NCBI RefSeq assembly: GCF_030052995.1 | Contig: NZ_JASJPW010000001.1 | Location: forward strand, 1,788,001 to 1,852,000 | Direction: 5' to 3' | DNA: 64,000 bases | Source: Gemmobacter sp. 24YEA27 | Lineage (GTDB): Bacteria; Pseudomonadota; Alphaproteobacteria; Rhodobacterales; Rhodobacteraceae | In this document: positions 1-8,038 of the stretch, in pieces | How positions within the stretch are numbered: position 1 is the first letter of the stretch | How the letters are laid out: each line of letters opens with the position of its first letter | Position numbers and translations under genes: made by a program | Notes under the pieces: model-generated | Database searches by the model: none | Seen by the model: only the letters and a program-made list of their open reading frames with translations | Told to the model about the DNA's origin: nothing

Positions 1-2
1 AG

Positions 3-878
3 CGCCGCCAAATGACGACGCCGTCTGAGGCCAATGTCCATGCCCTGGCGGTGGAGGGCGATTTCGACGATTGCCAGGCCCGGCTGAAGGACATGTTCAA
101 CGATTTCGACTTCCGCGACGGGGTGCGTCTGGCGGGGGTGAATTCTATCAACTGGGCGCGGGTGCTGGCGCAGGTGGTCTATTACTTCCATGCGGCGCTC
201 GCACTTGGAGCCCCGGATCGCGAGATCAGCTTCACCGTGCCGACCGGCAATTTCGGCGATGTCTTCGCAGGCTTTATTGCGCGCGAAATGGGGCTGCCGA
301 TCAAACGTTTGGTGATCGCCACCAATGAAAACGACATCCTGCATCGCTGCATGGAGACCGGCGCCTATACCAAACATGGCGTGGTGCCGACGATCAGCCC
401 GTCGATGGATATCGAGGTCTCATCGAATTTCGAGCGCGCACTGTTCTGGGCGCATGGCAGGGATGGTGCTGCGATCCGGGAACTGATGGCAGAGCTGTCC
501 GCGAATGGCGGTTTCTCGCTGTCGCAAAACGCGATGACGGCGCTGACCAATGTCTATGACAGCGGCGCTGTGGATGAGGCGCGGACCTATGAGACCATCG
601 CGACCACGCTTGCGCAGACCGGAGAGCTCCTCTGCCCGCATTCAGCAGTTGGTGTAAGCGTCGGAACGGCGCACCAGCACCTCCACCCGGAGGTGCCGAT
701 GGTGACGCTCGCTACCGCGCATCCCGCGAAGTTCCCCGATGCGGTGGCGAAGGCGACCAGCATTCGTCCGGGCCTGCCGCCGCGGATGGCGGATCTCTTT
801 GACCGCGACGAACGGGTGACGCGGGTGCCCAATGACCTTGAGGCGCTCAAGACCCTGATCCGCGCAAGGCTTGGCTGA
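3..878 (+). CDS. thrC: Threonine synthase, C-terminal part (5' end outside window)
   Basis: Catalyses the last step of threonine synthesis, converting O-phosphohomoserine to threonine with pyridoxal phosphate. The frame is open from the first bases of the window, so the gene starts upstream; about 290 C-terminal residues of a protein usually near 460 are present. Recognisable segments are NVHALAVEGDFDDCQ, NSINWARVLAQVVYYF and the glycine-rich PLP-phosphate segment FTVPTGNFGDVFAGF. The first in-frame ATG at 12 is internal: the codons before it (RRQ) belong to the conserved run into MTTPSEANVHA. An M16 peptidase gene follows about 100 bases downstream. The assignment is firm; only the N-terminal third is missing. 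Confidence 0.95.
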   Translation, partial: RRQMTTPSEANVHALAVEGDFDDCQARLKDMFNDFDFRDGVRLAGVNSINWARVLAQVVYYFHAALALGAPDREISFTVPTGNFGDVFAGFIAREMGLPIKRLVIATNENDILHRCMETGAYTKHGVVPTISPSMDIEVSSNFERALFWAHGRDGAAIRELMAELSANGGFSLSQNAMTALTNVYDSGAVDEARTYETIATTLAQTGELLCPHSAVGVSVGTAHQHLHPEVPMVTLATAHPAKFPDAVAKATSIRPGLPPRMADLFDRDERVTRVPNDLEALKTLIRARLG

Positions 879-896
879 GCGCGGCGACCTGCGGGA

Positions 897-922
897 AGGG
901 GGGCACAGCGCCCCCTTTTCTC
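897..922 (+). terminator. Rho-independent terminator after thrC
   Basis: A G-rich arm (AAGGGGGGC) is followed within a few bases by GCGCCCCCTTTT, giving a GC-rich stem with a T run just after the thrC stop codon. Confidence 0.6.
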
Positions 923-978
923 ACGCTTGCCCCGGGTGTAAGACGCCCGGATTGTCCCGCTTGTGAACGGAACCAGCC

Positions 979-2238
979 TTGACCGTCCAGATCCATACGC
1001 TTTCCAACGGATTTCGCATTGTGACCGAATCCATGCCTGGCCTGAAATCGGCCTCGGTCGGGATCTGGGTCGGAGCCGGGGGGCGCCATGAGACGGCGGC
1101 CCAGAACGGGGTTGCGCATTTTCTGGAACATATGGCCTTTAAAGGCACGCCCTCGCGCTCGGCACTGCGGATCGCGGAAGAGATCGAGGATGTCGGCGGC
1201 TATATCAATGCCTATACCTCGCGCGAGATGACCGCCTATTACGCGCGCTGCCTGTCGGAAGACGTGCCGCGCGCGCTTGAGGTAATTGCGGATATCGTCC
1301 TCAACCCGCTGTTCAACGCGGAGGATATCGAGACCGAGCGCCATGTGATCCTGCAGGAGATCGGCCAGTCCAATGACACGCCCGATGATGTCATTTTCGA
1401 CTGGCTGCATGAGGTCAGCTATCCCGGTCAGGCGTTCGGGCGCACCATTCTGGGGCCGGAAGAGCGGGTCTCGACCTTCGGGCGCGAGGATTTCCTTGGC
1501 TTTGTCGCGCGCCATTACGGTCCTGACCGTATGATCCTCTCGGCGGCGGGCGGCATCAGCCATGCTGAGATCCTGCACCGCGCCGAGGCCCTCTTTGGCG
1601 GGCTTGCCGCGGTCGGGTCTGACGCGCCAGAGCCCGCCCGCTTCACCGCCGGCGAACGGCGGGAAGAAAAAGATCTCGAACAGGCGCATTTCGCGCTCAA
1701 CCTCGAAGCGCCGGGCTTTCGCGATCCCGAGGTCTGGGCCTCGCAGGTCTGGACCACGGCGATGGGCGGCGGCATGTCTTCGCGCCTGTTCCAGAAGATC
1801 CGCGAGGAGCGCGGGCTTTGCTATTCGATCCACGCACAGCCGGCCGCCTATGAGGATACCGGCCATGTCACCATTTATGCCGGGACTTCGGCGGCCGAGA
1901 TCGGGGAACTGGCGGAGCTGACCGTGCTGGAGCTGAGGCGTTCGGCAGAGGATATGTCAGAGGCAGAGGTTGCGCGGGCAAAGGCGCAACTGACGGCGGG
2001 GCTGGTGATGGGGCTGGAAAGCCCGTCCTCGCGCGCCGAGCGCAATGCCCGGCTGCTCGCCATCTGGGACCGGGTTCCCGACCTTGACGAAGCGGTTGCG
2101 AAGATCAGCACGGTCAGCCTTGAGGCAGTGCGGGCGCAGGGCGCGCGGGTCTTGCAAGGGCAGGCAGCGGTGGCGGTTTATGGACCGATTTCCCGTGCGC
2201 CCTCGCTTGCGGATATGATGGCAGGGATGCGGGCATAA
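979..2238 (+). CDS. M16 family zinc peptidase (processing-peptidase-like)
   Basis: A 419-residue insulinase/pitrilysin-type metalloprotease resembling the bacterial relatives of mitochondrial processing peptidase beta. The inverted zinc motif HxxEH is seen as HFLEHMAFKGT near residues 47-57, with a downstream acidic helix (EIEDVGGYINAYTSREMTAYY) typical of the active half. A second, non-catalytic M16 half follows, ending near VYGPISRAPS. The start is TTG at 979, chosen because MTVQIHTLSNGFRIV matches the family N-terminus. The stop overlaps the next ATG by one base, so this gene and the GNAT gene are probably co-transcribed. Substrates are unknown. Confidence 0.93.
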   Translation: MTVQIHTLSNGFRIVTESMPGLKSASVGIWVGAGGRHETAAQNGVAHFLEHMAFKGTPSRSALRIAEEIEDVGGYINAYTSREMTAYYARCLSEDVPRALEVIADIVLNPLFNAEDIETERHVILQEIGQSNDTPDDVIFDWLHEVSYPGQAFGRTILGPEERVSTFGREDFLGFVARHYGPDRMILSAAGGISHAEILHRAEALFGGLAAVGSDAPEPARFTAGERREEKDLEQAHFALNLEAPGFRDPEVWASQVWTTAMGGGMSSRLFQKIREERGLCYSIHAQPAAYEDTGHVTIYAGTSAAEIGELAELTVLELRRSAEDMSEAEVARAKAQLTAGLVMGLESPSSRAERNARLLAIWDRVPDLDEAVAKISTVSLEAVRAQGARVLQGQAAVAVYGPISRAPSLADMMAGMRA

Positions 2239-2828
2239 TGCTTGGCCTGGCGCGCAGGGTCAGGATCGAGACCGAGAGGATGACGCTGCGCCTGCCGATC
2301 CATGATGACTGGCGGCAATGGAGCGCGCTGCGCGGTGAAAGTGAAGGGTTTCTGAAACCCTGGGAGCCGGTCTGGTCGGATCAGCATCTGTCGCGGCGCA
2401 GTTTCTCGGGCAGGGTCTACTGGGCGCGGCGTGCCGAGGCGCAGGGGAGCGCGTTGCCCCTTGTCATGCTGCGGCGCGAGGATCAGCGCATCGTCGGCTC
2501 GATCACGCTCGACAATATCCGCCGGGGACCGGCGCAGACCGGGACGCTGGGCTATTGGGTGGGCGAAGCCTATGCCCGCCAGGGCCTGATGCGGGAGGCG
2601 ATCCTGGGCGTTGTGCATCACGCCTTCACCCGGATGGATCTGAGCCGGATCGAGGCGGCCTGCCTGCCGGAGAACCTGGCGTCACGCGGCGTGCTGGAGA
2701 AGACCGGCTTCAAATATGAAGGCGTGGCGCAGGCCTATCTGCAGATCAACGGACGCTGGCGCAACCATGTGCTTTATGCCTCTCTGCGCGCGGACCGGCG
2801 CGGACGGACAGATGTGGGGCCAGCCTGA
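2238..2828 (+). CDS. GNAT family N-acetyltransferase (RimJ-like)
   Basis: A 196-residue acetyltransferase of the RimJ/RimL type, a family that acetylates the N-terminal amine of ribosomal or other proteins using acetyl-CoA. The fold is recognisable from IETERMTLRLPIHDDW at the N-terminus, the beta-4 region IVGSITLDNI, the acetyl-CoA loop GYWVGEAYARQGLMREAI and NLASRGVLEKTGFKYEG. The ATG overlaps the stop of the M16 peptidase gene (TAATG), indicating translational coupling. The exact substrate cannot be read from the sequence. Confidence 0.9.
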   Translation: MLGLARRVRIETERMTLRLPIHDDWRQWSALRGESEGFLKPWEPVWSDQHLSRRSFSGRVYWARRAEAQGSALPLVMLRREDQRIVGSITLDNIRRGPAQTGTLGYWVGEAYARQGLMREAILGVVHHAFTRMDLSRIEAACLPENLASRGVLEKTGFKYEGVAQAYLQINGRWRNHVLYASLRADRRGRTDVGPA

Positions 2829-2860
2829 GACTGGCCATTACCGGAACGCTGCCATGACGC

Positions 2861-2926
2861 GGTGCCGGAGTTTTCAAAACTCCGGACCGATTTCTTCAAA
2901 GAAATCGGGTGCGCGCCGCGTGCACC
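2861..2926. repeat. Array of three abutting palindromes upstream of the FAD oxidase gene
   Basis: Three inverted repeats stand back to back: CCGGAGTTTT at 2865-2874 with its exact complement at 2876-2885; CCGATTTCTT at 2887-2896 with its exact complement at 2899-2908; and GGTGC at 2908-2912 with GCACC at 2922-2926. A further GGTGC at 2861 could pair with the last GCACC and enclose the array. It lies between the GNAT stop and the ribosome binding site of the next gene. It could be an RNA element or a dispersed extragenic repeat. Confidence 0.7.
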
Positions 2927-2948
2927 GGAGAGAAGAGGAGACGGAGTT

Positions 2949-4361
2949 TTGCTCAATCCGGCGAATGAGGCCTTTATCGGGCGGCTCAGCTCGCACTTGC
3001 CAGAAGGGCGCCTGCGTGCGGCAGAGCCGCGGCATCTGACCGAGCCGCGCGGCAAATGGCTTGGCCGGCCCGGGCCGCTTGCGGTTCCGAAAAGCCGCGA
3101 GGAAGTCTCGCAGATCCTTGCTGCCTGCAATGCTGCTTCGGTGCCCGTTCTGCCCTGGGGGGGCGGCACCGGGCTGGTGTCGGGCCAGGTCATGCCCGAG
3201 GGGCCCGTGCCGCTGATCCTGTCCCTTGAGGCGATGACGGGGCTGCGCGGTCTCTGGCCGGATGAGAACAGCATCACGGTCGAGGCCGGGATGACGCTCG
3301 CCTCCGTTCAGGAAGCAGCCCGTGCCGCCGGCCGGCTTTTCCCGCTCTCGCTGGCCTCCGAAGGGACGGCCACGATCGGCGGCAATCTTGCGACCAATGC
3401 CGGCGGCACCCAGGTGCTGCGCTATGGCACCGCCCGCGAGCTGTGCCTCGGGATCGAGGCGGTGCTGGCCAGTGGGGAAGTGATTTCCGGGCTCAGGCGG
3501 CTTCGGAAGGACAATACCGGCTACGACCTGCGGGATCTGATCGTCGGCTCTGAGGGCAGTCTTGCCGTGATCACCGCCGCCAGTCTGCGCCTGTTCCCGA
3601 CCCCGAAAAAGCGCGTGGTCGCCATGCTGGCGGTGTCCTCCCCCGAAGCGGCGCAGGCGCTGCTCCGGCTTTCCGAGGCTGAGCTGGGCGGGCTGGTCTC
3701 CGGGTTCGAACTGATGTCACGCGCAGGGTTCGATTTCCTCGCCGAGACCGGGTTTGATCTGCGCGCCCCCTTTGATCCGCTGCCCGACTGGCTGGTGCTG
3801 ATCGAGCTGGGCCTGCCCGGCGCAATTGACGCCGAGGCCGCGATGGCGGGTCTGTACGAACAGGGCGCCGAACTCGGACTTGTGCTCGATGGCGTGATCG
3901 CGACATCCGGGGCCCAGGCCGACCATCTCTGGGCCCTGCGCGAGACCATTCCCGATGCCAATCGCCGTCTGGGCTCGATTTCCAGCCATGACGTCTCGCT
4001 GCCGCCCGGTGCGATCCCGGATTTCATCCGGGAGGCCAGCGGCCGCCTGACCGGAATGGCGGATGTAAGGATCAATTGCTTTGGCCATCTCGGCGATGGC
4101 AATCTGCATTTCAACCTGTTTCCCGCCAAAGGCCGCAGCCGCAGTGACTATGCGGCGCTGGCGCCGGCGCTGTCAGATCTGGTGCATCAGATGGTTGACG
4201 CGGCCGGGGGCAGCATATCGGCCGAACATGGTATCGGGCGGCTGAAAACCGGAGACCTCCAGCGTTACGGCGATCCGGGCCGACTGGCGGCGATGCGCCG
4301 GATCAAGACGGCGCTTGACCCGAAAGGCATCCTCAATCCGGGCGCGGTGCTGCCGCTCTGA
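2949..4361 (+). CDS. FAD-binding oxidoreductase, GlcD / D-2-hydroxyglutarate dehydrogenase type
   Basis: A flavoprotein of the FAD-binding_4 plus FAD-oxidase C family, which oxidises 2-hydroxy acids such as glycolate, D-lactate or D-2-hydroxyglutarate. The FAD domain shows PVLPWGGGTGLVSGQ and ATIGGNLATNAGGTQVLRYG; the C-terminal domain shows the metal/substrate motifs INCFGHLGDGNLHFN and AEHGIGRLKTGDL. I place the start at the TTG at 2949, because it follows a good ribosome binding site (GAGGAGACGGAG), gives a typical N-terminus (MLNPANEAFIGRL) and leaves the upstream palindromes untranslated. An ATG at 2862 would translate those palindromes and is unlikely. The substrate is not determined. 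Confidence 0.88.
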   Translation: MLNPANEAFIGRLSSHLPEGRLRAAEPRHLTEPRGKWLGRPGPLAVPKSREEVSQILAACNAASVPVLPWGGGTGLVSGQVMPEGPVPLILSLEAMTGLRGLWPDENSITVEAGMTLASVQEAARAAGRLFPLSLASEGTATIGGNLATNAGGTQVLRYGTARELCLGIEAVLASGEVISGLRRLRKDNTGYDLRDLIVGSEGSLAVITAASLRLFPTPKKRVVAMLAVSSPEAAQALLRLSEAELGGLVSGFELMSRAGFDFLAETGFDLRAPFDPLPDWLVLIELGLPGAIDAEAAMAGLYEQGAELGLVLDGVIATSGAQADHLWALRETIPDANRRLGSISSHDVSLPPGAIPDFIREASGRLTGMADVRINCFGHLGDGNLHFNLFPAKGRSRSDYAALAPALSDLVHQMVDAAGGSISAEHGIGRLKTGDLQRYGDPGRLAAMRRIKTALDPKGILNPGAVLPL

Positions 4362-4378
4362 GCGCGCATCGGCGCGCG

Positions 4379-4912
4379 TCACAGACCCTCAAAGGCGCAA
4401 AGGCAGCGGACATCCATCCCGAGCGCCTCAAGCTTATTGCGCCCGCCCAGATCGGGCAGATCGACCACGAAAGCGCAGCCGATCACCTCGGCGCCGAGCC
4501 GTTCGATCAGCGAAATCCCGGCCGCCGCCGTGCCGCCGGTGGCCAGAAGGTCATCGACCACCAGCACCCGTTCGCCGGCCAGAAGCGCATCCTCATGGAT
4601 TTCGACCACCGCCTCGCCATATTCCAGCTGATAGGCCTGACTTATGGTCTGCCCGGGCAGTTTGCCCTTTTTGCGCACCGGGACAAAACCGGTCGACAGC
4701 TGATGCGCCACCGCGCCGCCGAGGATGAAGCCGCGCGCTTCCAGCCCTACCACCTTGTCGATCCGCATCCCGGCCCAGGGCGCGAGCAACTGGTCGACAC
4801 AGATGCGAAAGCCGCGCGGATCGGCGAAGAGCGTGGTCACATCGCGAAACAGGATCCCTTCATGCGGGAAATCGACGATGGTGCGGATATAGTCGCGGAC
4901 GGTTTTTTGCAT
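4379..4912 (-). CDS. apt: Adenine phosphoribosyltransferase
   Basis: Converts adenine and PRPP to AMP in purine salvage; cytoplasmic. At 177 residues it has the usual length, and it carries the PRPP loop [14 protein letters not shown] and the family N-terminus [18 protein letters not shown]. It lies 32 bases downstream of mtnP on the same strand, a sensible pairing because MTA phosphorylase releases the adenine that Apt recycles. The stop faces the end of the FAD oxidase gene. Confidence 0.96.
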   Translation of the reverse strand: MQKTVRDYIRTIVDFPHEGILFRDVTTLFADPRGFRICVDQLLAPWAGMRIDKVVGLEARGFILGGAVAHQLSTGFVPVRKKGKLPGQTISQAYQLEYGEAVVEIHEDALLAGERVLVVDDLLATGGTAAAGISLIERLGAEVIGCAFVVDLPDLGGRNKLEALGMDVRCLCAFEGL

Positions 4913-4944
4913 CTGGGGCCTTCCGGTTACAGCAGTCGACCAGC

Positions 4945-5841
4945 TTACAACAGGCGGCCCGCGACCGCGTCAAGCTTTGCCACCAGCTTCGGGTCCCGTT
5001 TCGCAGGTGCCGTCATCAGCGCGGTCTGAAGCGCCTGGTCACAGCCGCAGCGGCAGGGCGCCCGGCTGGCGCCAAGCGTCGCCGGCAATGCCGCCACGAC
5101 CTGGCGCGCTTTGGCGGCATTGCCGGTCAGCGTCGCGATCACCGCCGCCACATCCACCGCATCATGGTCGGGATGCCAGCAATCGTAATCGGTCACCATG
5201 GCGAGGCTCGCATAGCAAAGCTCTGCCTCGCGCGCGAGCTTGGCTTCCGGCATCGCGGTCATGCCGATCACATCGGCGCCCCATTGCCTGTAAAGCCGGC
5301 TTTCGGCCAGGGTCGAGAATTGCGGCCCCTCCATCGCGATATAGGTGGCACCGCGATGGAGCGTGATCCCCGCAGACTGCGCCGCTTCCGCCACCGCATC
5401 ACCCAACCTTGCACAGGTCGGATGGGCAAAGCCGACATGGCCCACGAGCCCCTCGCCGAAGAAGCTTTTTTCGCGGGCGAAGGTGCGGTCGATGAACTGA
5501 TCCACCAGCACAAACTCCCCCGGTGCGCGGTCCTCGCGCAGTGATCCCACCGCCGAGACCGCGAGGATATCGGTGCAGCCGATCCGCTTCAGCGCGTCGA
5601 TATTGGCACGATATGGCACCGAGGACGGGCTGTGGACATGGCCGCGCCCGTGTCGGGGCAGGAAGGCAACCGGCAGCCCGCCGAGCCGCCCGACCAGGAT
5701 CTCATCCGACGGTGCCCCCCAGGGCGTTGTGACGGTGACCCATGAAGCCCCCTCGAGCCCGTCGATCTGATAGACACCCGAGCCGCCGATGACGCCGATC
5801 ATAGTGTGACCGGTTGTGGTTTGCCCGGTAATATCCTGCAT
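4945..5841 (-). CDS. mtnP: S-methyl-5'-thioadenosine phosphorylase
   Basis: Phosphorolysis of methylthioadenosine to adenine and 5-methylthioribose-1-phosphate. The 298-residue protein has the MTAP/PNP signatures [36 protein letters not shown] and [16 protein letters not shown], and the purine-site region [20 protein letters not shown]. The start at 5841 is supported by GGAAGGA about eight bases upstream; an internal ATG at 5802 would also give a family-like start. It is probably the first gene of a two-gene operon with apt. Confidence 0.95.
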   Translation of the reverse strand: MQDITGQTTTGHTMIGVIGGSGVYQIDGLEGASWVTVTTPWGAPSDEILVGRLGGLPVAFLPRHGRGHVHSPSSVPYRANIDALKRIGCTDILAVSAVGSLREDRAPGEFVLVDQFIDRTFAREKSFFGEGLVGHVGFAHPTCARLGDAVAEAAQSAGITLHRGATYIAMEGPQFSTLAESRLYRQWGADVIGMTAMPEAKLAREAELCYASLAMVTDYDCWHPDHDAVDVAAVIATLTGNAAKARQVVAALPATLGASRAPCRCGCDQALQTALMTAPAKRDPKLVAKLDAVAGRLL

Positions 5842-5944
5842 ATCCTGGTCCTTCCTGATACCGGCCAGAAGCTAGCGTTGCCGCCGCATTGCGGCAAGAG
5901 ATCCTGCGCCAGGGATCTGAGAATTTGGGTCAGGGGAAATCAGC

Positions 5945-5998
5945 TTCCTCCTGAAGGAAATATTCCCGTCGGAGGCATCCGACGATTCCCATCGGGAA
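5945..5998. repeat. Second array of consecutive small hairpins, upstream of lysC
   Basis: Three inverted repeats follow each other: TTCCT 5945-5949 with AGGAA 5955-5959; CGTCGGA 5967-5973 with TCCGACG 5978-5984 (loop GGCA); and TTCCC 5986-5990 with GGGAA 5994-5998. They sit in the divergent gap between mtnP and lysC and resemble in layout, though not in sequence, the array at 2861-2926. Confidence 0.6.
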
Positions 5999-6113
5999 AT
6001 GCGGCCAGCCCCTTGCGCCTTGCGCGCCCGGGCGATAGGAAACCGGCGATTTTGGCGGGTGACTGAGAGCCCGCCTGTGTACAGAGCCCCAAAAGGGCCT
6101 CGGGGGGGTGCAG

Positions 6114-7373
6114 ATGCCGCTTCTGGTAATGAAATTCGGGGGCACATCCGTCGCCGATATCGACCGTATCGCGAATGCCGCGAAGAAGGTGCAAAAAGAG
6201 GTCGAACGCGGCTATGACGTGATCGTCATTGTCAGCGCGATGTCCGGCAAGACCAATGAACTGGTCGGCTGGGTCGAGGGCACTTCGAAACTTTATGACG
6301 CGCGCGAATATGATGCGGTTGTGGCATCGGGCGAGAATGTCACCGCCGGTCTGATGGCGCTGCGCCTTCAGGAAATGGGCGTGCCTGCGCGTTCCTGGCA
6401 GGGCTGGCAGGTGCCGATCAACACCACATCGGCCCATAGCGCGGCGCGGTTCGTTTCTATCCCGCGCGAAAACCTTGATGCGAAATTCGCCGAAGGTTTC
6501 AAAGTTGCCGTGGTTGCGGGCTTCCAGGGGATCTCGCCCGAAGGGCGGATCACCACGCTGGGCCGGGGCGGCTCGGACACGACCGCTGTTGCCTTTGCCG
6601 CCGCTTTCGGGGCCGAACGCTGCGACATCTATACCGATGTTGATGGCGTCTATACTACCGACCCGCGCGTGAGCTCGAAGGCGAAGAAGCTCGACAAGAT
6701 CGCCTTTGAGGAAATGCTGGAACTGGCATCTCTGGGCGCGAAAGTCCTGCAGACCCGTTCGGTCGAGCTGGCGATGCGCTACAAAGTGCGCCTCAGGGTG
6801 CTGTCCTCGTTCGAGGATACCGACGAGAACTCAGGGACCCTGGTCTGTGACGAGGAGGAAATCATGGAATCGAAAGTCGTAAGCGGCGTCGCCTTCTCGC
6901 GTGAAGAGGCCAAGATCACGCTGTTCACCATCGAAGACCGTCCGGGCGTCGCCCAGGCGATCTTTGGTCCGCTGGCCGAGGCCGGGGTCAATGTGGACAT
7001 GATCGTGCAGAATATTTCGGAAAAGGACTATGACGAGCGCCATAGCGGTGCCGTCACCGATATGACCTTCTCCTGCCCGATCAACCAGGTCGAGCGCGCC
7101 AAAAAGGCGATGGAAGAGGCGAAGGCACGCGGCGAGATCGCCTATGACGAGCTGATCATCGACACCGATGTGGCCAAGGTCTCGGTTGTGGGTATCGGGA
7201 TGCGCAGCCATGCCGGGGTTGCCGCGCGGACCTTCAAGGCGCTGGCGGCGGAAGGGATCAATATCAAGGTCATCGCGACCTCTGAGATCAAGATCTCGGT
7301 GCTGATCGACCGGAAATATCTGGAGCTGGCCGTTCAGGCGCTCCATGACGCTTTCGAGCTGGAAAAGGCCTGA
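6114..7373 (+). CDS. lysC: Aspartate kinase
   Basis: Phosphorylates aspartate, the first step towards lysine, threonine and methionine. The kinase domain opens with MKFGGTSVADIDRIANAAKK and contains GRGGSDTTAVAFAAA and YTDVDGVYTTDPR. Two C-terminal ACT domains, the usual site of feedback control, begin near AKITLFTIEDRPGVAQAIFG and AKVSVVGIGMRSHAGVAART. The ATG at 6114 fits the family start (MPLLVMKFGG) and has a G-rich site upstream; a GTG at 6108 is the alternative. The length of about 419 residues is normal. A clear terminator follows. Confidence 0.96.
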   Translation: MPLLVMKFGGTSVADIDRIANAAKKVQKEVERGYDVIVIVSAMSGKTNELVGWVEGTSKLYDAREYDAVVASGENVTAGLMALRLQEMGVPARSWQGWQVPINTTSAHSAARFVSIPRENLDAKFAEGFKVAVVAGFQGISPEGRITTLGRGGSDTTAVAFAAAFGAERCDIYTDVDGVYTTDPRVSSKAKKLDKIAFEEMLELASLGAKVLQTRSVELAMRYKVRLRVLSSFEDTDENSGTLVCDEEEIMESKVVSGVAFSREEAKITLFTIEDRPGVAQAIFGPLAEAGVNVDMIVQNISEKDYDERHSGAVTDMTFSCPINQVERAKKAMEEAKARGEIAYDELIIDTDVAKVSVVGIGMRSHAGVAARTFKALAAEGINIKVIATSEIKISVLIDRKYLELAVQALHDAFELEKA

Positions 7374-7400
7374 GGCATCAGGCAGGAATGAGTTACTGAA

Positions 7401-7425
7401 GCCGCACCGGTCTGGTGCGGCTTTT
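7401..7425 (+). terminator. Rho-independent terminator after lysC
   Basis: GCCGCACC and GGTGCGGC form a perfect eight-base-pair stem around a short loop, followed directly by TTTTT. Confidence 0.85.
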
Positions 7426-7442
7426 TCATATATGGTGAATTT

Positions 7443-7862
7443 ATGAAGAAATTCTCAGGGATTGCAGCAGTTTTGACGCTTGCGGCCTGTATCGGCCCGG
7501 ATGGAAGCTCCCGGTTAGGTGCGGATCGCAGCCAGCAGGTCTTTACCTTTACGATGAACGGCGGCGGCAAAGGCAGCAGCTGCAGCGTAACCGGTGCAGG
7601 CGGTCGGGTTTCCAGCGGCACCAATTATCTGGGCGCACCCTATGTGACCATACGCGGCAATGTGCGCCAGGGCATGATTTTCTGCCAGGACGCGGCAGGT
7701 GGGCGCTATAGCACGGTGGTAAACCAGCAATCCCCTGCCGGTCTGCGCAATGTGGAGGCAAGCGCCTCTGTCATTGGGATGCGCCGGGACGCCTATCCGG
7801 TGCGGATGCTGGTCAGCGGCGGTGCTCAGAGCTTTTATCGCGCCTTTGTCCGGCTGCGCTGA
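7443..7862 (+). CDS. Small putative lipoprotein of unknown function
   Basis: A 139-residue protein with a lipoprotein signal: MKKFSG, a hydrophobic stretch and the lipobox LTLAAC with Cys16 as the acylation site. The mature part is rich in Gly, Ser and Ala, carries two more cysteines (SSCSVTG, MIFCQDAAG) that might pair, and looks like a small beta-rich domain. I do not recognise the family. It lies alone between the lysC terminator and ptsP. Confidence 0.75.
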   Translation: MKKFSGIAAVLTLAACIGPDGSSRLGADRSQQVFTFTMNGGGKGSSCSVTGAGGRVSSGTNYLGAPYVTIRGNVRQGMIFCQDAAGGRYSTVVNQQSPAGLRNVEASASVIGMRRDAYPVRMLVSGGAQSFYRAFVRLR

Positions 7863-8038
7863 CGCCGGTCGCCGCGCGGGTCTGCCCGGCTCCACAATCT
7901 GCGAGCTGCCGCTTATTCAGGCTCTCCCGGTCACTCGCTGCGCTGCGGCGTCGAGCAACCGTTCCGTTTCCCGCAATCATGTGGTCTAAGGGGCGCAGAC
8001 GCTTCGCAATTCCTGAAACCGGAGGTCGCGCCCCGATC

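Noticed and set aside
5940-6113. A lysine riboswitch or attenuator before lysC
   Set aside because: No conserved riboswitch core, no leader peptide with Lys codons and no anti-terminator with a T run; only short hairpins are present.
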